The notes: generated by a model not told the origin, from the letters alone. A DNA stretch of 21,656 bases from an uncultured Limnohabitans sp. (GCA_937928195.1 CALEYZ010000150.1:1-21656); one strand, 5' to 3'. Counted from the first letter of the stretch, positions 1-5,928 are shown. A program made the numbers and translations.

Positions 1-13
1 CACGAGGATAACC

Positions 14-358
14 ATGAACATCATCCAGAAAATCACCACCGTTTCCGCCTTGGCCTTGGGCATCGCGCTGCCTGTGAGCAGCATGGCACAGACCACCATG
101 GATCACAGCAAGATGGATATGTCGCAGCCCGCTGCGTCGATGACCGAAGGCGAAGTCAAGAAAATAGACCTTGAGGCTGGCAAAGTCACCATCAAACACG
201 GCCCCATTAAGCACATGGACATGCCCGGCATGACCATGGTGTTTACAGCCAAAGACAAAGCGTTACTCGCCAATGTGAAGCCTGGTGATAAGGTCGAATT
301 CATGGTCATCAATGAAGGGGGGAAAATGATCGTTACTGATCTCAAGGGCGCTCGTTAA
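14..358 (+). CDS. CusF-like periplasmic copper-binding protein
   Basis: The 114-residue protein is probably a periplasmic copper chaperone of the CusF family, which passes Cu(I) to RND or P-type efflux systems. Residues 1-25 form a signal peptide with a likely cleavage after SMA. A Met/His-rich segment (MDHSKMDM, residues 29-36) follows, then a small beta-barrel domain at about 45-112. The copper site is recognisable: H62, M73 and M75 correspond to H36, M47 and M49 of E. coli CusF. The tryptophan that caps copper in CusF (W44) is replaced by M70, inside the motif HMDMPGMTM. The ATG at 14 is preceded by GAGGA at about 4-8. The window opens just upstream, so any efflux operon lies outside it. 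Family is confident; ability to bind copper without the Trp is inferred. Confidence 0.85.
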   Translation: MNIIQKITTVSALALGIALPVSSMAQTTMDHSKMDMSQPAASMTEGEVKKIDLEAGKVTIKHGPIKHMDMPGMTMVFTAKDKALLANVKPGDKVEFMVINEGGKMIVTDLKGAR

Positions 359-542
359 GAATTTTTTGGTTTGGTAGCTACGCCAGCAGTCTTAGTGGTC
401 CTAGATTCGTTGGCTGACTTGGTCAGAATAGAAGGCCGGAACGGCAGTATTTGATTGGCATCGGTGATCTCCATACAGCAAAACGTATGGAGATCGAACG
501 TGCGCGAAATTAGTGGCTGTTCCGTCGCCGTGGATGTTGTGC
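359..542. other. Intergenic stretch with a perfect stem-loop
   Basis: These 184 bases separate the convergent copper gene and PIN gene. The only structure seen is the hairpin at 466-495. A T-run (about 362-367) follows the copper gene stop but has no obvious stem before it. No convincing small ORF was found. Confidence 0.5.
466..495. repeat. Perfect 11-bp inverted repeat (stem-loop)
   Basis: GATCTCCATAC (466-476) and GTATGGAGATC (485-495) are exact reverse complements around an 8-nt loop. Neither strand has a T-tract directly after the stem, so it is not a standard intrinsic terminator. It lies between two convergent genes and may still block readthrough or protect 3' ends. Confidence 0.6.
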
Positions 543-1052
543 TCAGCGCAAGGCGTTGAGCATTTTTTCGGCTTCTGGCCAGGGCAACCGGCGCTTACCA
601 AGCTTCATTCTGTCAAGCGCCTTGAAGGCGTCGTCGACCGTCAGCAACTGGTTTTCAATCATGGCGCACAACAGCCCAATGGTGCCCATGACGTTGACCT
701 GCTCCTTGTTGGCGACAATTCGCAAATTGGTGTCACCCGTCAGCAGGGTGCAGACCTCTTGCTTCGCAAGTGCCAGAGCTAAGTAGTCGTTGTGACTGGG
801 CTTGGGACCGTTTTTCGCTGGAAGCAGATGATTGTGCTGGGCTGGCAACTGCTGGGCATACGCCACGAAGTCGCCGCTGACCTCCATGATTTGTAGGCCC
901 AGGTTTTCAAGTCCTGGGCTGCCCGGTTCAATTTCTTCGTAATACAGCAGGTCAGGGATGCCGAACTGCATGGGAAGCTGAAAGAGCGTGCCCATCAACG
1001 CCCCGGCTTCCATGTCGATCAAAATATTGGCATCACTGATGAGCAACCGCAT
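543..1052 (-). CDS. PIN-domain protein, probable toxin ribonuclease
   Basis: This 169-residue protein carries PIN-fold hallmarks: an N-terminal SDANILID strand with D7, acidic residues E40/E42, D89 in the PSHNDYLALALA helix, and D107 in the TGDTNLR motif. These residues bind Mg2+ in VapC-like endoribonucleases. Its first 20 bases overlap the end of the upstream XRE/ImmA-IrrE gene (1033-1052), pointing to translational coupling and a single operon. Pairing of PIN toxins with COG2856 (Xre-Zn peptidase) proteins has been predicted from comparative genomics of toxin-antitoxin systems. The C-terminal 30 residues (DAFKALDRMKLG...) are a short helical extension. The RNA target is unknown. Domain assignment is confident; toxicity is inferred. 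Confidence 0.8.
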   Translation of the reverse strand: MRLLISDANILIDMEAGALMGTLFQLPMQFGIPDLLYYEEIEPGSPGLENLGLQIMEVSGDFVAYAQQLPAQHNHLLPAKNGPKPSHNDYLALALAKQEVCTLLTGDTNLRIVANKEQVNVMGTIGLLCAMIENQLLTVDDAFKALDRMKLGKRRLPWPEAEKMLNALR

Positions 1053-2112
1053 CCGATGACTCCAACTGACGTTCTTTGTGGAAGCGCATCATCGGGATGC
1101 CCAGCAGTTCCGCTGCTTTGGCTTCAGAGATGTATTGCTCTGCCAGAGCGCGGTATACCAACTGATCGAAGAGTCGGGGGTGTTCCTGAGGTAATGGATT
1201 TCCGGGTTCGTTCTTGCGCCAGCCCTTGGCCGAAAAGCGTTTGAACATCATGAGATGTGCAGCATCGGTGATCACGCCACACTGCTTGGCTCGTTGCAGC
1301 CATCCAGACATCGATAGGCCGAACTCATGCTTGAGCACATAGAGCTCCTGCCACTCCAGCGCGTGGCGCTGCTGCCCAAGCAATTGATGCACGGCCACGC
1401 GTGGTGCCAAGAAGGCCCCCGCGAACCGGTCGCAGGCCTTTTCCTCATCAAGGCCAACAGCCAGCCGTCCCTCAAGCAGCAAATGCCCCAGTTCGTGAGC
1501 CAGCGTAAACCGCTGCCGATCGCCTGGCCACCGTTTTGAGACGGCCACGATCGGGAATTCCCGACCATCGTCGGTGCGGGCTTTGGCGGTCAGGCCAGAG
1601 AACCCTGGGTGTTCTTCATCAACGACAATGACCAGCAGACCAAGACCTTCAAGGGTGTCTGTGAGGTCTCCAATGGGGTTCATTCCCAACTGCCAAGCGT
1701 TGCGGGCCTGGTCGGCAAGTGCTTCGATCTCATCCAGCGCCTGGATGTGTTCAGGGAGTCCGACCGGAGGGGCGAACACCAATAGAGGTAATTCTGGAAA
1801 AGCCCCGAGAAGTTCCACACGCTTCTCCACCAACTCCACGACCTTGATCTTTAGTGCATCCTGTGCCGTCTTGCCAAAGGCCGCCGTTTTACGGAACTCT
1901 GGCTCAAGCAGTTCGACGGAGTGGGTGCGAAAGAAGTATTCGGTGCGGACGTCGCAGGCACGCGCCAGCTTGAGGAGTTGAGAGGAAGAAGGCGTTAGCA
2001 ACCCCTTCTCGTACTTCTGGATCGCTGTGTGCGAGACACCGACTTTTTCACCCAAAGCACCCAGGGTCAGACCAGCAGCCAATCGTGCTTGCCGAATGCG
2101 ATCTGCGATCAT
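1033..2112 (-). CDS. XRE HTH - ImmA/IrrE metallopeptidase fusion, probable antitoxin
   Basis: The 359-residue protein has an N-terminal XRE helix-turn-helix (about 4-60, with LGEKVGVSHTAIQKYEKG) and a central ImmA/IrrE (DUF955, COG2856) zinc-peptidase domain. HELGH is at 206-210, with a third ligand candidate E224 in EEKACDRFAGAFLAP. The C-terminus (about 318-348) has a second helix-turn-helix-like stretch, ISEAKAAELLGIP, resembling short HTH antitoxins partnered with PIN proteins. The ATG at 2112 has AGGAG five bases upstream. It overlaps the PIN gene by 20 bp and is divergent from mmpAB. It probably represses its own operon and counters the PIN toxin; regulated cleavage, as by ImmA on phage repressors, is possible. 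Function is inferred from family and context. Confidence 0.82.
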   Translation of the reverse strand: MIADRIRQARLAAGLTLGALGEKVGVSHTAIQKYEKGLLTPSSSQLLKLARACDVRTEYFFRTHSVELLEPEFRKTAAFGKTAQDALKIKVVELVEKRVELLGAFPELPLLVFAPPVGLPEHIQALDEIEALADQARNAWQLGMNPIGDLTDTLEGLGLLVIVVDEEHPGFSGLTAKARTDDGREFPIVAVSKRWPGDRQRFTLAHELGHLLLEGRLAVGLDEEKACDRFAGAFLAPRVAVHQLLGQQRHALEWQELYVLKHEFGLSMSGWLQRAKQCGVITDAAHLMMFKRFSAKGWRKNEPGNPLPQEHPRLFDQLVYRALAEQYISEAKAAELLGIPMMRFHKERQLESSDAVAHQ

Positions 2113-2129
2113 GATGTCTCCTAGGGTTT

Positions 2130-2167
2130 GGTTTAAAAGACCTTGCAGTCTAACAAATTTTTAAACC
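2130..2167. promoter_or_regulatory. Candidate operator: GGTTTAAA / TTTAAACC inverted repeat
   Basis: GGTTTAAA (2130-2137) and TTTAAACC (2160-2167) are exact reverse complements separated by 22 bp. The centres are 30 bp apart, close to three helical turns. Between them lies a second partial inverted repeat, AGAC-N6-GTCT (2138-2151). The element sits 18-55 bp upstream of the XRE/ImmA-IrrE start codon, where an autorepressor would bind. No clear -35/-10 pair was found for that gene. Assignment is inferred from position and symmetry. Confidence 0.4.
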
Positions 2168-2175
2168 TGTGGGTA
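2164..2175. promoter_or_regulatory. Isolated MmpA-type operator copy in the XRE/ImmA leader
   Basis: The 12-mer AACCTGTGGGTA differs by one base from the site directly before mmpA (2371-2382). It lies 51-62 bp upstream of the divergent XRE/ImmA-IrrE start, overlapping the GGTTTAAA inverted repeat. It could let MmpA also influence the neighbouring toxin operon. It is not in phase with the 33-bp array. Confidence 0.4.
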
Positions 2176-2271
2176 GTCCTGTTCTTGATGTTGTTGGGCA
2201 GACTCGTTCTTCCCCTTAATAAGTGACAATGGCTGTGCTTCGCTAGTAAATTGATTTGTTTTAAATAATGG

Positions 2272-2382
2272 AGCCTATGGGTTTCTTGTTTTGTGATGAT
2301 TTAAAACCTATAAGAGCCAGATATCTTGAAAAAACGGAACCCATAGGTTAGAATAATGGAATATAAACGAAACCTGTGGGTT
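2272..2382. promoter_or_regulatory. Array of four near-palindromic operators at 33-bp spacing
   Basis: Four copies of a 12-bp element of the form AACCnATnGGTT start at 2272 (AGCCTATGGGTT), 2305 (AACCTATAAGAG, degenerate right half), 2338 (AACCCATAGGTT) and 2371 (AACCTGTGGGTT). Start-to-start distance is exactly 33 bp each time, about three helical turns, so all sites face the same side of DNA. The third copy fills the spacer between the -35 and -10 boxes, and the fourth lies between the expected transcription start and the mmpA start codon. This arrangement suits cooperative repression by MmpA. Binding itself is inferred. Confidence 0.65.
2326..2354 (+). promoter_or_regulatory. sigma70 promoter of mmpAB
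   Basis: TTGAAA (2326-2331) and TAGAAT (2349-2354) are separated by 17 bp, close to the sigma70 consensus. Transcription should start near 2361, about 24 bases before the mmpA ATG. An operator copy occupies the spacer exactly. Confidence 0.65.
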
Positions 2383-2384
2383 CC

Positions 2385-2843
2385 ATGGAAAATCAATTTC
2401 GCGATCTTCATCTCCAGCAAATGGATGCACTGCTGGGCTCTTGGAAGGCCGCGCAGTTGAGCGCACGGCCAAGGTCGGGCTGGGTGCGTGCGATTCGTGA
2501 GTCCTTGGGAATGTCCGCTGCTGCTTTCGCTCGCCGATTGGGCATGTCTCATGCGGGTGTCCGTAAGTTGGAAAGCGCAGAGGCCTCAGATGCCATTACG
2601 CTGGCCAGCCTGCGCAAGTTGGCAGAGGCACTAGATTGCGAATTGCAATATGCCTTGGTGCCGCGTACCAGCCTAAAGCAGCATGTGCAAGATCGCGCAG
2701 AAACCGTCGCCCGAGAGAGGCTGCGTCCGATTTCGCACTCGATGGCGTTGGAAGATCAGGCGGTTCAAGGACCTCTTACCAAGCTTCAGTTAGATCTGGC
2801 TGTGAAAGATCTGCTTGAGGGTTCGCGTCGCGAACTGTGGTGA
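2385..2843 (+). CDS. mmpA: Mobile mystery protein A, XRE-family regulator
   Basis: This 152-residue DNA-binding protein matches the mobile mystery protein A family, found next to a Fic protein on mobile DNA. An N-terminal helix with LHLQQMDALL precedes an XRE HTH at about 33-90, including GMSAAAFARRLGMSHAGVRKLE. The C-terminal tail ends at LLEGSRRELW. The ATG at 2385 is preferred over an in-frame GTG at 2376, which lies inside an operator repeat. No strong ribosome binding site is visible because the operator occupies that place. mmpB follows 10 bp downstream. The likely role is autorepressor and antitoxin-like partner of MmpB. Confidence 0.85.
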   Translation: MENQFRDLHLQQMDALLGSWKAAQLSARPRSGWVRAIRESLGMSAAAFARRLGMSHAGVRKLESAEASDAITLASLRKLAEALDCELQYALVPRTSLKQHVQDRAETVARERLRPISHSMALEDQAVQGPLTKLQLDLAVKDLLEGSRRELW

Positions 2844-2853
2844 GGTGCTGAAC

Positions 2854-3441
2854 ATGGAATTTCATTACGCGCCAGGGGCAACTCCGCTAGATCCGGATGA
2901 AGTTGCAGGTTTGGTGCCAACGCACATCACGACCCAGGCCGACTTGAACGCATGGGAGCAGATCAACATTGTCCAGGGTGATCGCTGGGCGGCACGGCAG
3001 AAAAAGCGGGACCTGTTGGATGAAGGGTTCATCCGTGATCTGCATTACCAAATGTTTGATAAGACCTGGCAATGGGCGGGAACATTTCGCAAGAGCAACA
3101 AAAACATTGGTGTGGATTGGATGCACGTGGCGGTGAAATTACGCAACTTGCTGGACAATACAAAATATCAAATCGAGAATCATGTCTTTGGTGCCGATGA
3201 GACGGCAGTAAGGTTCCACCATCAATTGGTGTGGATTCATGCCTTCCCTAATGGCAACGGACGCCATGCACGTTTGATGGCAGATTTGTTGGCAATGCGA
3301 CTTGGACGCCCGCGACTGACGTGGGGCGGCGGCGAAGCATCCATCGCCACGGTGGGGGAGTTTCGTGATCAATACCTTGCCGCCTTGCGTGCAGCAGATC
3401 AAGGGCAGTTCAACGATTTGATCGCATTTGCCCGCAGTTGA
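2854..3441 (+). CDS. mmpB: Mobile mystery protein B, Fic-domain protein
   Basis: The 195-residue protein is a Fic-fold enzyme of the mobile mystery protein B type; Fic enzymes usually transfer AMP from ATP to target proteins. The active-site loop is HAFPNGNGRHAR (129-140), with catalytic H129 and the anion-binding GNGR. The usual Asp/Glu of the HxFx(D/E)GNGR motif is Asn (N133). An N-terminal LNAWEQINI segment (31-39) may be self-inhibitory, as in class II Fic proteins, but I do not see the exact S/TxxxE motif. The ATG at 2854 is chosen because GAGGT lies seven bases upstream. It forms an operon with mmpA and probably acts as the toxin half. The target is unknown. Confidence 0.85.
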   Translation: MEFHYAPGATPLDPDEVAGLVPTHITTQADLNAWEQINIVQGDRWAARQKKRDLLDEGFIRDLHYQMFDKTWQWAGTFRKSNKNIGVDWMHVAVKLRNLLDNTKYQIENHVFGADETAVRFHHQLVWIHAFPNGNGRHARLMADLLAMRLGRPRLTWGGGEASIATVGEFRDQYLAALRAADQGQFNDLIAFARS

Positions 3442-3459
3442 ACAAGAGGGACTGAAATC

Positions 3460-3699
3460 ATGACAACTGTGACGCGTACAAAGCTAGTCTGCGCGTGTGG
3501 CCATGAGGGAGTGATCGTGATGCGAGAAAACGATGCCCCATTTTCACGGCAGTACGAGAGCTATTCTCTTGAAGGGCTACGTGGGGATAGTTTTTCTGTC
3601 CAGGACCGGTTTGCAAAATGGGATGAGGTTTTTCGTGAAATGAAACCGGTGTGTACTCAATGTGAAAACAGTCTCACTGAGGCCAATATCGGACGCTGA
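3460..3699 (+). CDS. Small zinc-ribbon-like protein of unknown function
   Basis: This 79-residue protein begins 18 bp after mmpB on the same strand, with GAGGG nine bases before its ATG, so it is probably the third gene of the operon. It has a CxC pair (C11, C13) near the start and a CxxC pair (C65, C68) near the end, enough to hold one zinc ion. The middle (FSRQYESYSLEGLRGDSF) is polar and has no signal peptide or membrane helix. I do not recognise a named family. Being co-transcribed with mmpAB suggests cargo or an accessory protein of the same mobile module. Confidence 0.65.
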   Translation: MTTVTRTKLVCACGHEGVIVMRENDAPFSRQYESYSLEGLRGDSFSVQDRFAKWDEVFREMKPVCTQCENSLTEANIGR

Positions 3700-3729
3700 T
3701 CAATATCGAACAGGCCCCATAAAGCCAAA

Positions 3730-3747
3730 CGCCACCTGAAGGTGGCG
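3730..3747. repeat. Hairpin with 7-bp stem
   Basis: CGCCACC and GGTGGCG flank a TGAA loop, 30 bp after the zinc-ribbon gene. It is nearly identical to the hairpin at 3842-3863. There is no T-tract on the plus strand; the minus strand reads TTTGGCTTT after the stem, so it may back up the minus-strand terminator. Confidence 0.5.
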
Positions 3748-3800
3748 CTGACTCTTTGCACGTGGAGCCATCATCACGCGAGGTGAGAGCGGGTCATCCA

Positions 3801-3820
3801 TAGACTTCCCATGAAGTCTA
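3801..3820. repeat. Perfect 8-bp hairpin
   Basis: TAGACTTC (3801-3808) and GAAGTCTA (3813-3820) are exact reverse complements around CCAT. The element sits midway between the two GCCACC hairpins. Its role is unknown; it could be an operator half-pair or part of a compound terminator. Confidence 0.45.
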
Positions 3821-3841
3821 GCGCAAAAATTTCTGAGAAAA

Positions 3842-3863
3842 AACGCCACCTGCTGGTGGCGTT
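3842..3863 (-). terminator. Intrinsic terminator of the twin-HTH gene
   Basis: AACGCCACC and GGTGGCGTT form a 9-bp GC-rich stem around a 4-nt loop. On the minus strand the stem is followed by a run of T (complement of about 3836-3843). It lies 22 bp after the stop of the minus-strand HTH gene. Confidence 0.75.
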
Positions 3864-3885
3864 CGCACATGAACGGTGAGTTTGA

Positions 3886-4368
3886 TCACATCATGCGCGT
3901 AAGCCCGGATTGGACTGTGCCAAGAGGGATGATTCGAGGAGCCATCTGATTTTTGTTTTCAACCTCACTTGTGCGTCGGCGTGCCCAATCCAAGATTTCC
4001 TCTAGTTTGAACCGCACCATTTTGCCAACGCGATAGTGCGGCAAGCCAATTTTTTTACGTTCACCGGGGTGAGTCAGCAAGTAAAGTGGGATGTCAATCT
4101 TTGCGGCAATTTCTCGGGCGGTCAGAAAACTTGGATTGTTGAATTGTTCAGGATCACAAGTGACCCCATCGGTTGATTCTTGCAAGGACTCAAACTCGAA
4201 GGCCATGATTTCGTCGATGGGGTACGAAACCCGTTTCGACAGTTTGAAGTATTTGGGGCCGCGCCCTTCGCACCGCCAGCGCTGCAAGGTTTTGGGGCTG
4301 ATCCCCCAGCGATGTGCAAGTTCGTTTTCATTCAGGGTGATTTTTTGGCCAATTTGAAATGTGTCCAT
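3886..4368 (-). CDS. Twin-HTH AlpA/excisionase-like DNA-binding protein
   Basis: The 160-residue protein contains two MerR-like/excisionase-like helix-turn-helix units. The first is at about 12-58 (LNENELAHRWGISPKTLQRWR, then a wing ending VSYPIDEIMAFE). The second is at about 81-131 (FLTAREIAAKIDIPLYLL, then HYRVGKMVRFKLEEILDW). Single-domain versions control excision of prophages and genomic islands; the tandem form may bind paired sites. The ATG at 4368 is chosen because it begins just before the first domain and has GGAG eight bases upstream. A start at 4404 (AGGAAG upstream, 12 more residues) is a real alternative; the frame stays open to 4518. No integrase gene is visible nearby. The family is fairly sure, the role inferred. 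Confidence 0.72.
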   Translation of the reverse strand: MDTFQIGQKITLNENELAHRWGISPKTLQRWRCEGRGPKYFKLSKRVSYPIDEIMAFEFESLQESTDGVTCDPEQFNNPSFLTAREIAAKIDIPLYLLTHPGERKKIGLPHYRVGKMVRFKLEEILDWARRRTSEVENKNQMAPRIIPLGTVQSGLTRMM

Positions 4369-4518
4369 TGGGTTGCTCCAGTAGTTGCAGGGATGACCAT
4401 TCATCCGTACTTCCTGCCGAAGTCCAAGTGAAAACTTCCTAAAGTCGCAGATTTCTGACTGCCCAGGGATGGGCGTGGGCTGGTTGGGGCATGGGGATTG
4501 AGCCATAATCAGACGCAA

Positions 4519-4792
4519 GCGGTGGACGCATTACGACTGTTGACCATGGCAGCGACTCGAAATCCGAACATGTGAGTAGATGATCGAAAGCCCCGAAGGT
4601 AGGTTATGGTCTACCCACTGGCATGAATTTTTTCAGACCACTTCCTCATGACTTCGGGATGAGCGTTTGTGAAACTGCTACAATCCACCACCAATCCAAA
4701 CCCTAGCATCAGCAATGTTGCTAGGGTTTTCTGTTTTCTGGCTTAGCGTTTTTGAGTTGTCAGTTGAAAATCCAACCACATCAATGATTTGA
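4519..4792. other. Intergenic region with an isolated terminator hairpin
   Basis: These 274 bases lie upstream of the twin-HTH gene and downstream of the ATPase-STAS gene. They contain a weak inverted repeat GGTAG/CTACC (4598-4615), a TACAAT box at 4679-4684, and the strong hairpin at 4698-4729. No coding frame was found. Confidence 0.5.
4698..4729 (+). terminator. Strong intrinsic terminator without an obvious gene
   Basis: AAACCCTAGCA (4698-4708) and TGCTAGGGTTT (4719-4729) form a perfect 11-bp stem with a 10-nt loop. The plus strand continues with TTTTCTGTTTTCTG, a usable T-tract. No plus-strand gene precedes it within the window after 3699. It may end a short RNA, or act in reverse for the ATPase-STAS gene that ends at 4793. 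Confidence 0.6.
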
Positions 4793-5818
4793 TTAAGATC
4801 TTGGTGCAACTGCACGAAGCCACATCTTTTCAACTTGTTCACTCATGTTAACTGGCGACAGTTCCACTTGCGGATGCTCATTAGCGTAGACACGAAACAA
4901 TTCATCTGCAAAGGCTTGTCCAATTTCATTCACACTTTTAAAGTCAAGAATAACTTTCTTGAATCGATCAAATCTAGCAATCAATCTTTTTGCTTGTGAA
5001 CGAGAAATGAGTTGCTCATCTCCTAATCGTGCTAACTTCATTGGGACGATTGTTTTAGAAAAATCAAAGTCCTCTGGTGCATTCATAAACTGGTTAAAGA
5101 CATCACTTGTAGTTCGCTCGCTGTCTAACGCGACTCTCATGAACACAGCAGTCCCCTTTACAAATGGACTAGGTTCTTCCATCAGGAAGGCATGCTTTTC
5201 ATCATGGCTAAACTGGAGACCATTTGCTTCGATCTCGTAGTAGTCAAACATTCGCGACGTAAAAAAGACGCCCTCACCGCTGTGTTTACTTGGATCAGTA
5301 GTGAACTTTCCTTTTGAAAGTTCGAAAAGTGCTTGTCGCTTATCTGCCAAATTCAATGCAGCTGATATTTTTTCAAATATTCCAATTCCGTTATCTGCTA
5401 CTACCAGCGTTAATGATTTATCTGTTTGGGATGCTGCGATAAAGACCGATGTGCCGGACGAATGGTCAATCGAATTGTTGACCATTTCTGTAAAACCATG
5501 TGCGGCAATATTGGTGATGTTGGGCTTGAGATTGAAATACGGTCTGAAATCTCGTGTCCAAATGACATCCTCTTCCAAATGATTCAATTCATATATTTGC
5601 GATACACGCCTCAGATACCCAGGACTAAAAATGGGTCGAGTAGCGGGTCCGCTTCTAGCGATCCAACCCTCTCGTTCCAGCTGGAGCACATACCTAGCAG
5701 CTGCAGCTCTGGTAATTTTCTCTTTTTCAGAGAAAAACTTCGTCAGATCCTTGGGATGCTCAAGTACATCACGAGTGACATTTCTAGTCAGGCTAATAAA
5801 TCTCGAGGGCTTCGCCAT
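4793..5818 (-). CDS. GHKL ATPase fused to a STAS-like (DUF4325-type) domain
   Basis: This 341-residue protein starts with a winged-helix-like segment (about 15-70, ITRAAAARYVLQLEREGWIARSG). A GHKL/HATPase_c domain follows: N-box FTEMVNNSIDHSSG (E111, N115), G1 box DNGIGI (142-147) and G2 box SGEGVFF (180-186). The C-terminus (about 255-335, with ILDFKSVNEIGQAFADELF) resembles the STAS-like DUF4325 domain. GHKL kinases and STAS proteins are opposing partners in RsbW/RsbV-type switches; here both are in one chain. No histidine phosphoacceptor domain is present. The upstream iterons (5827-5878) suggest autoregulation. No Shine-Dalgarno sequence is visible before the ATG. The cellular role is unknown. 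Confidence 0.8.
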   Translation of the reverse strand: MAKPSRFISLTRNVTRDVLEHPKDLTKFFSEKEKITRAAAARYVLQLEREGWIARSGPATRPIFSPGYLRRVSQIYELNHLEEDVIWTRDFRPYFNLKPNITNIAAHGFTEMVNNSIDHSSGTSVFIAASQTDKSLTLVVADNGIGIFEKISAALNLADKRQALFELSKGKFTTDPSKHSGEGVFFTSRMFDYYEIEANGLQFSHDEKHAFLMEEPSPFVKGTAVFMRVALDSERTTSDVFNQFMNAPEDFDFSKTIVPMKLARLGDEQLISRSQAKRLIARFDRFKKVILDFKSVNEIGQAFADELFRVYANEHPQVELSPVNMSEQVEKMWLRAVAPRS

Positions 5819-5826
5819 ATTTGTAC

Positions 5827-5878
5827 TTAATACTTAAAACAACTAACTGTATAGTTATTTTTTTGAATTGTATACTTA
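5827..5878 (-). promoter_or_regulatory. Three 10-bp iterons at 21-bp spacing
   Basis: On the minus strand, TAAGTATACA (5878-5869), TAACTATACA (5857-5848) and TAAGTATTAA (5836-5827) are direct repeats exactly 21 bp apart, two helical turns. A further TAAGTACA (5829-5822) overlaps the last one. The set ends four to nine bases before the ATPase-STAS start codon and covers the place of its ribosome binding site. It is a likely operator, possibly for that protein's own winged helix. Confidence 0.55.
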
Positions 5879-5928
5879 ACTAACGTGGAGTCTAGATCGA
5901 CATACTTTAAAGACTTCGATAGCAGACT

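Noticed and set aside
466..495. Stem-loop as an integron attC site
   Set aside because: No GTTRRRY core or unpaired extrahelical bases were recognised and no integrase or cassette array is present.
2272..2382. 33-bp periodicity as a CRISPR-like array
   Set aside because: Only 12 bp are conserved, the sites overlap a promoter, and there are no cas genes.
4670..4692. CCACCACCA after TACAAT, resembling a tRNA 3' end
   Set aside because: No T-arm GTTCRA sequence, anticodon arm or acceptor pairing was found upstream.
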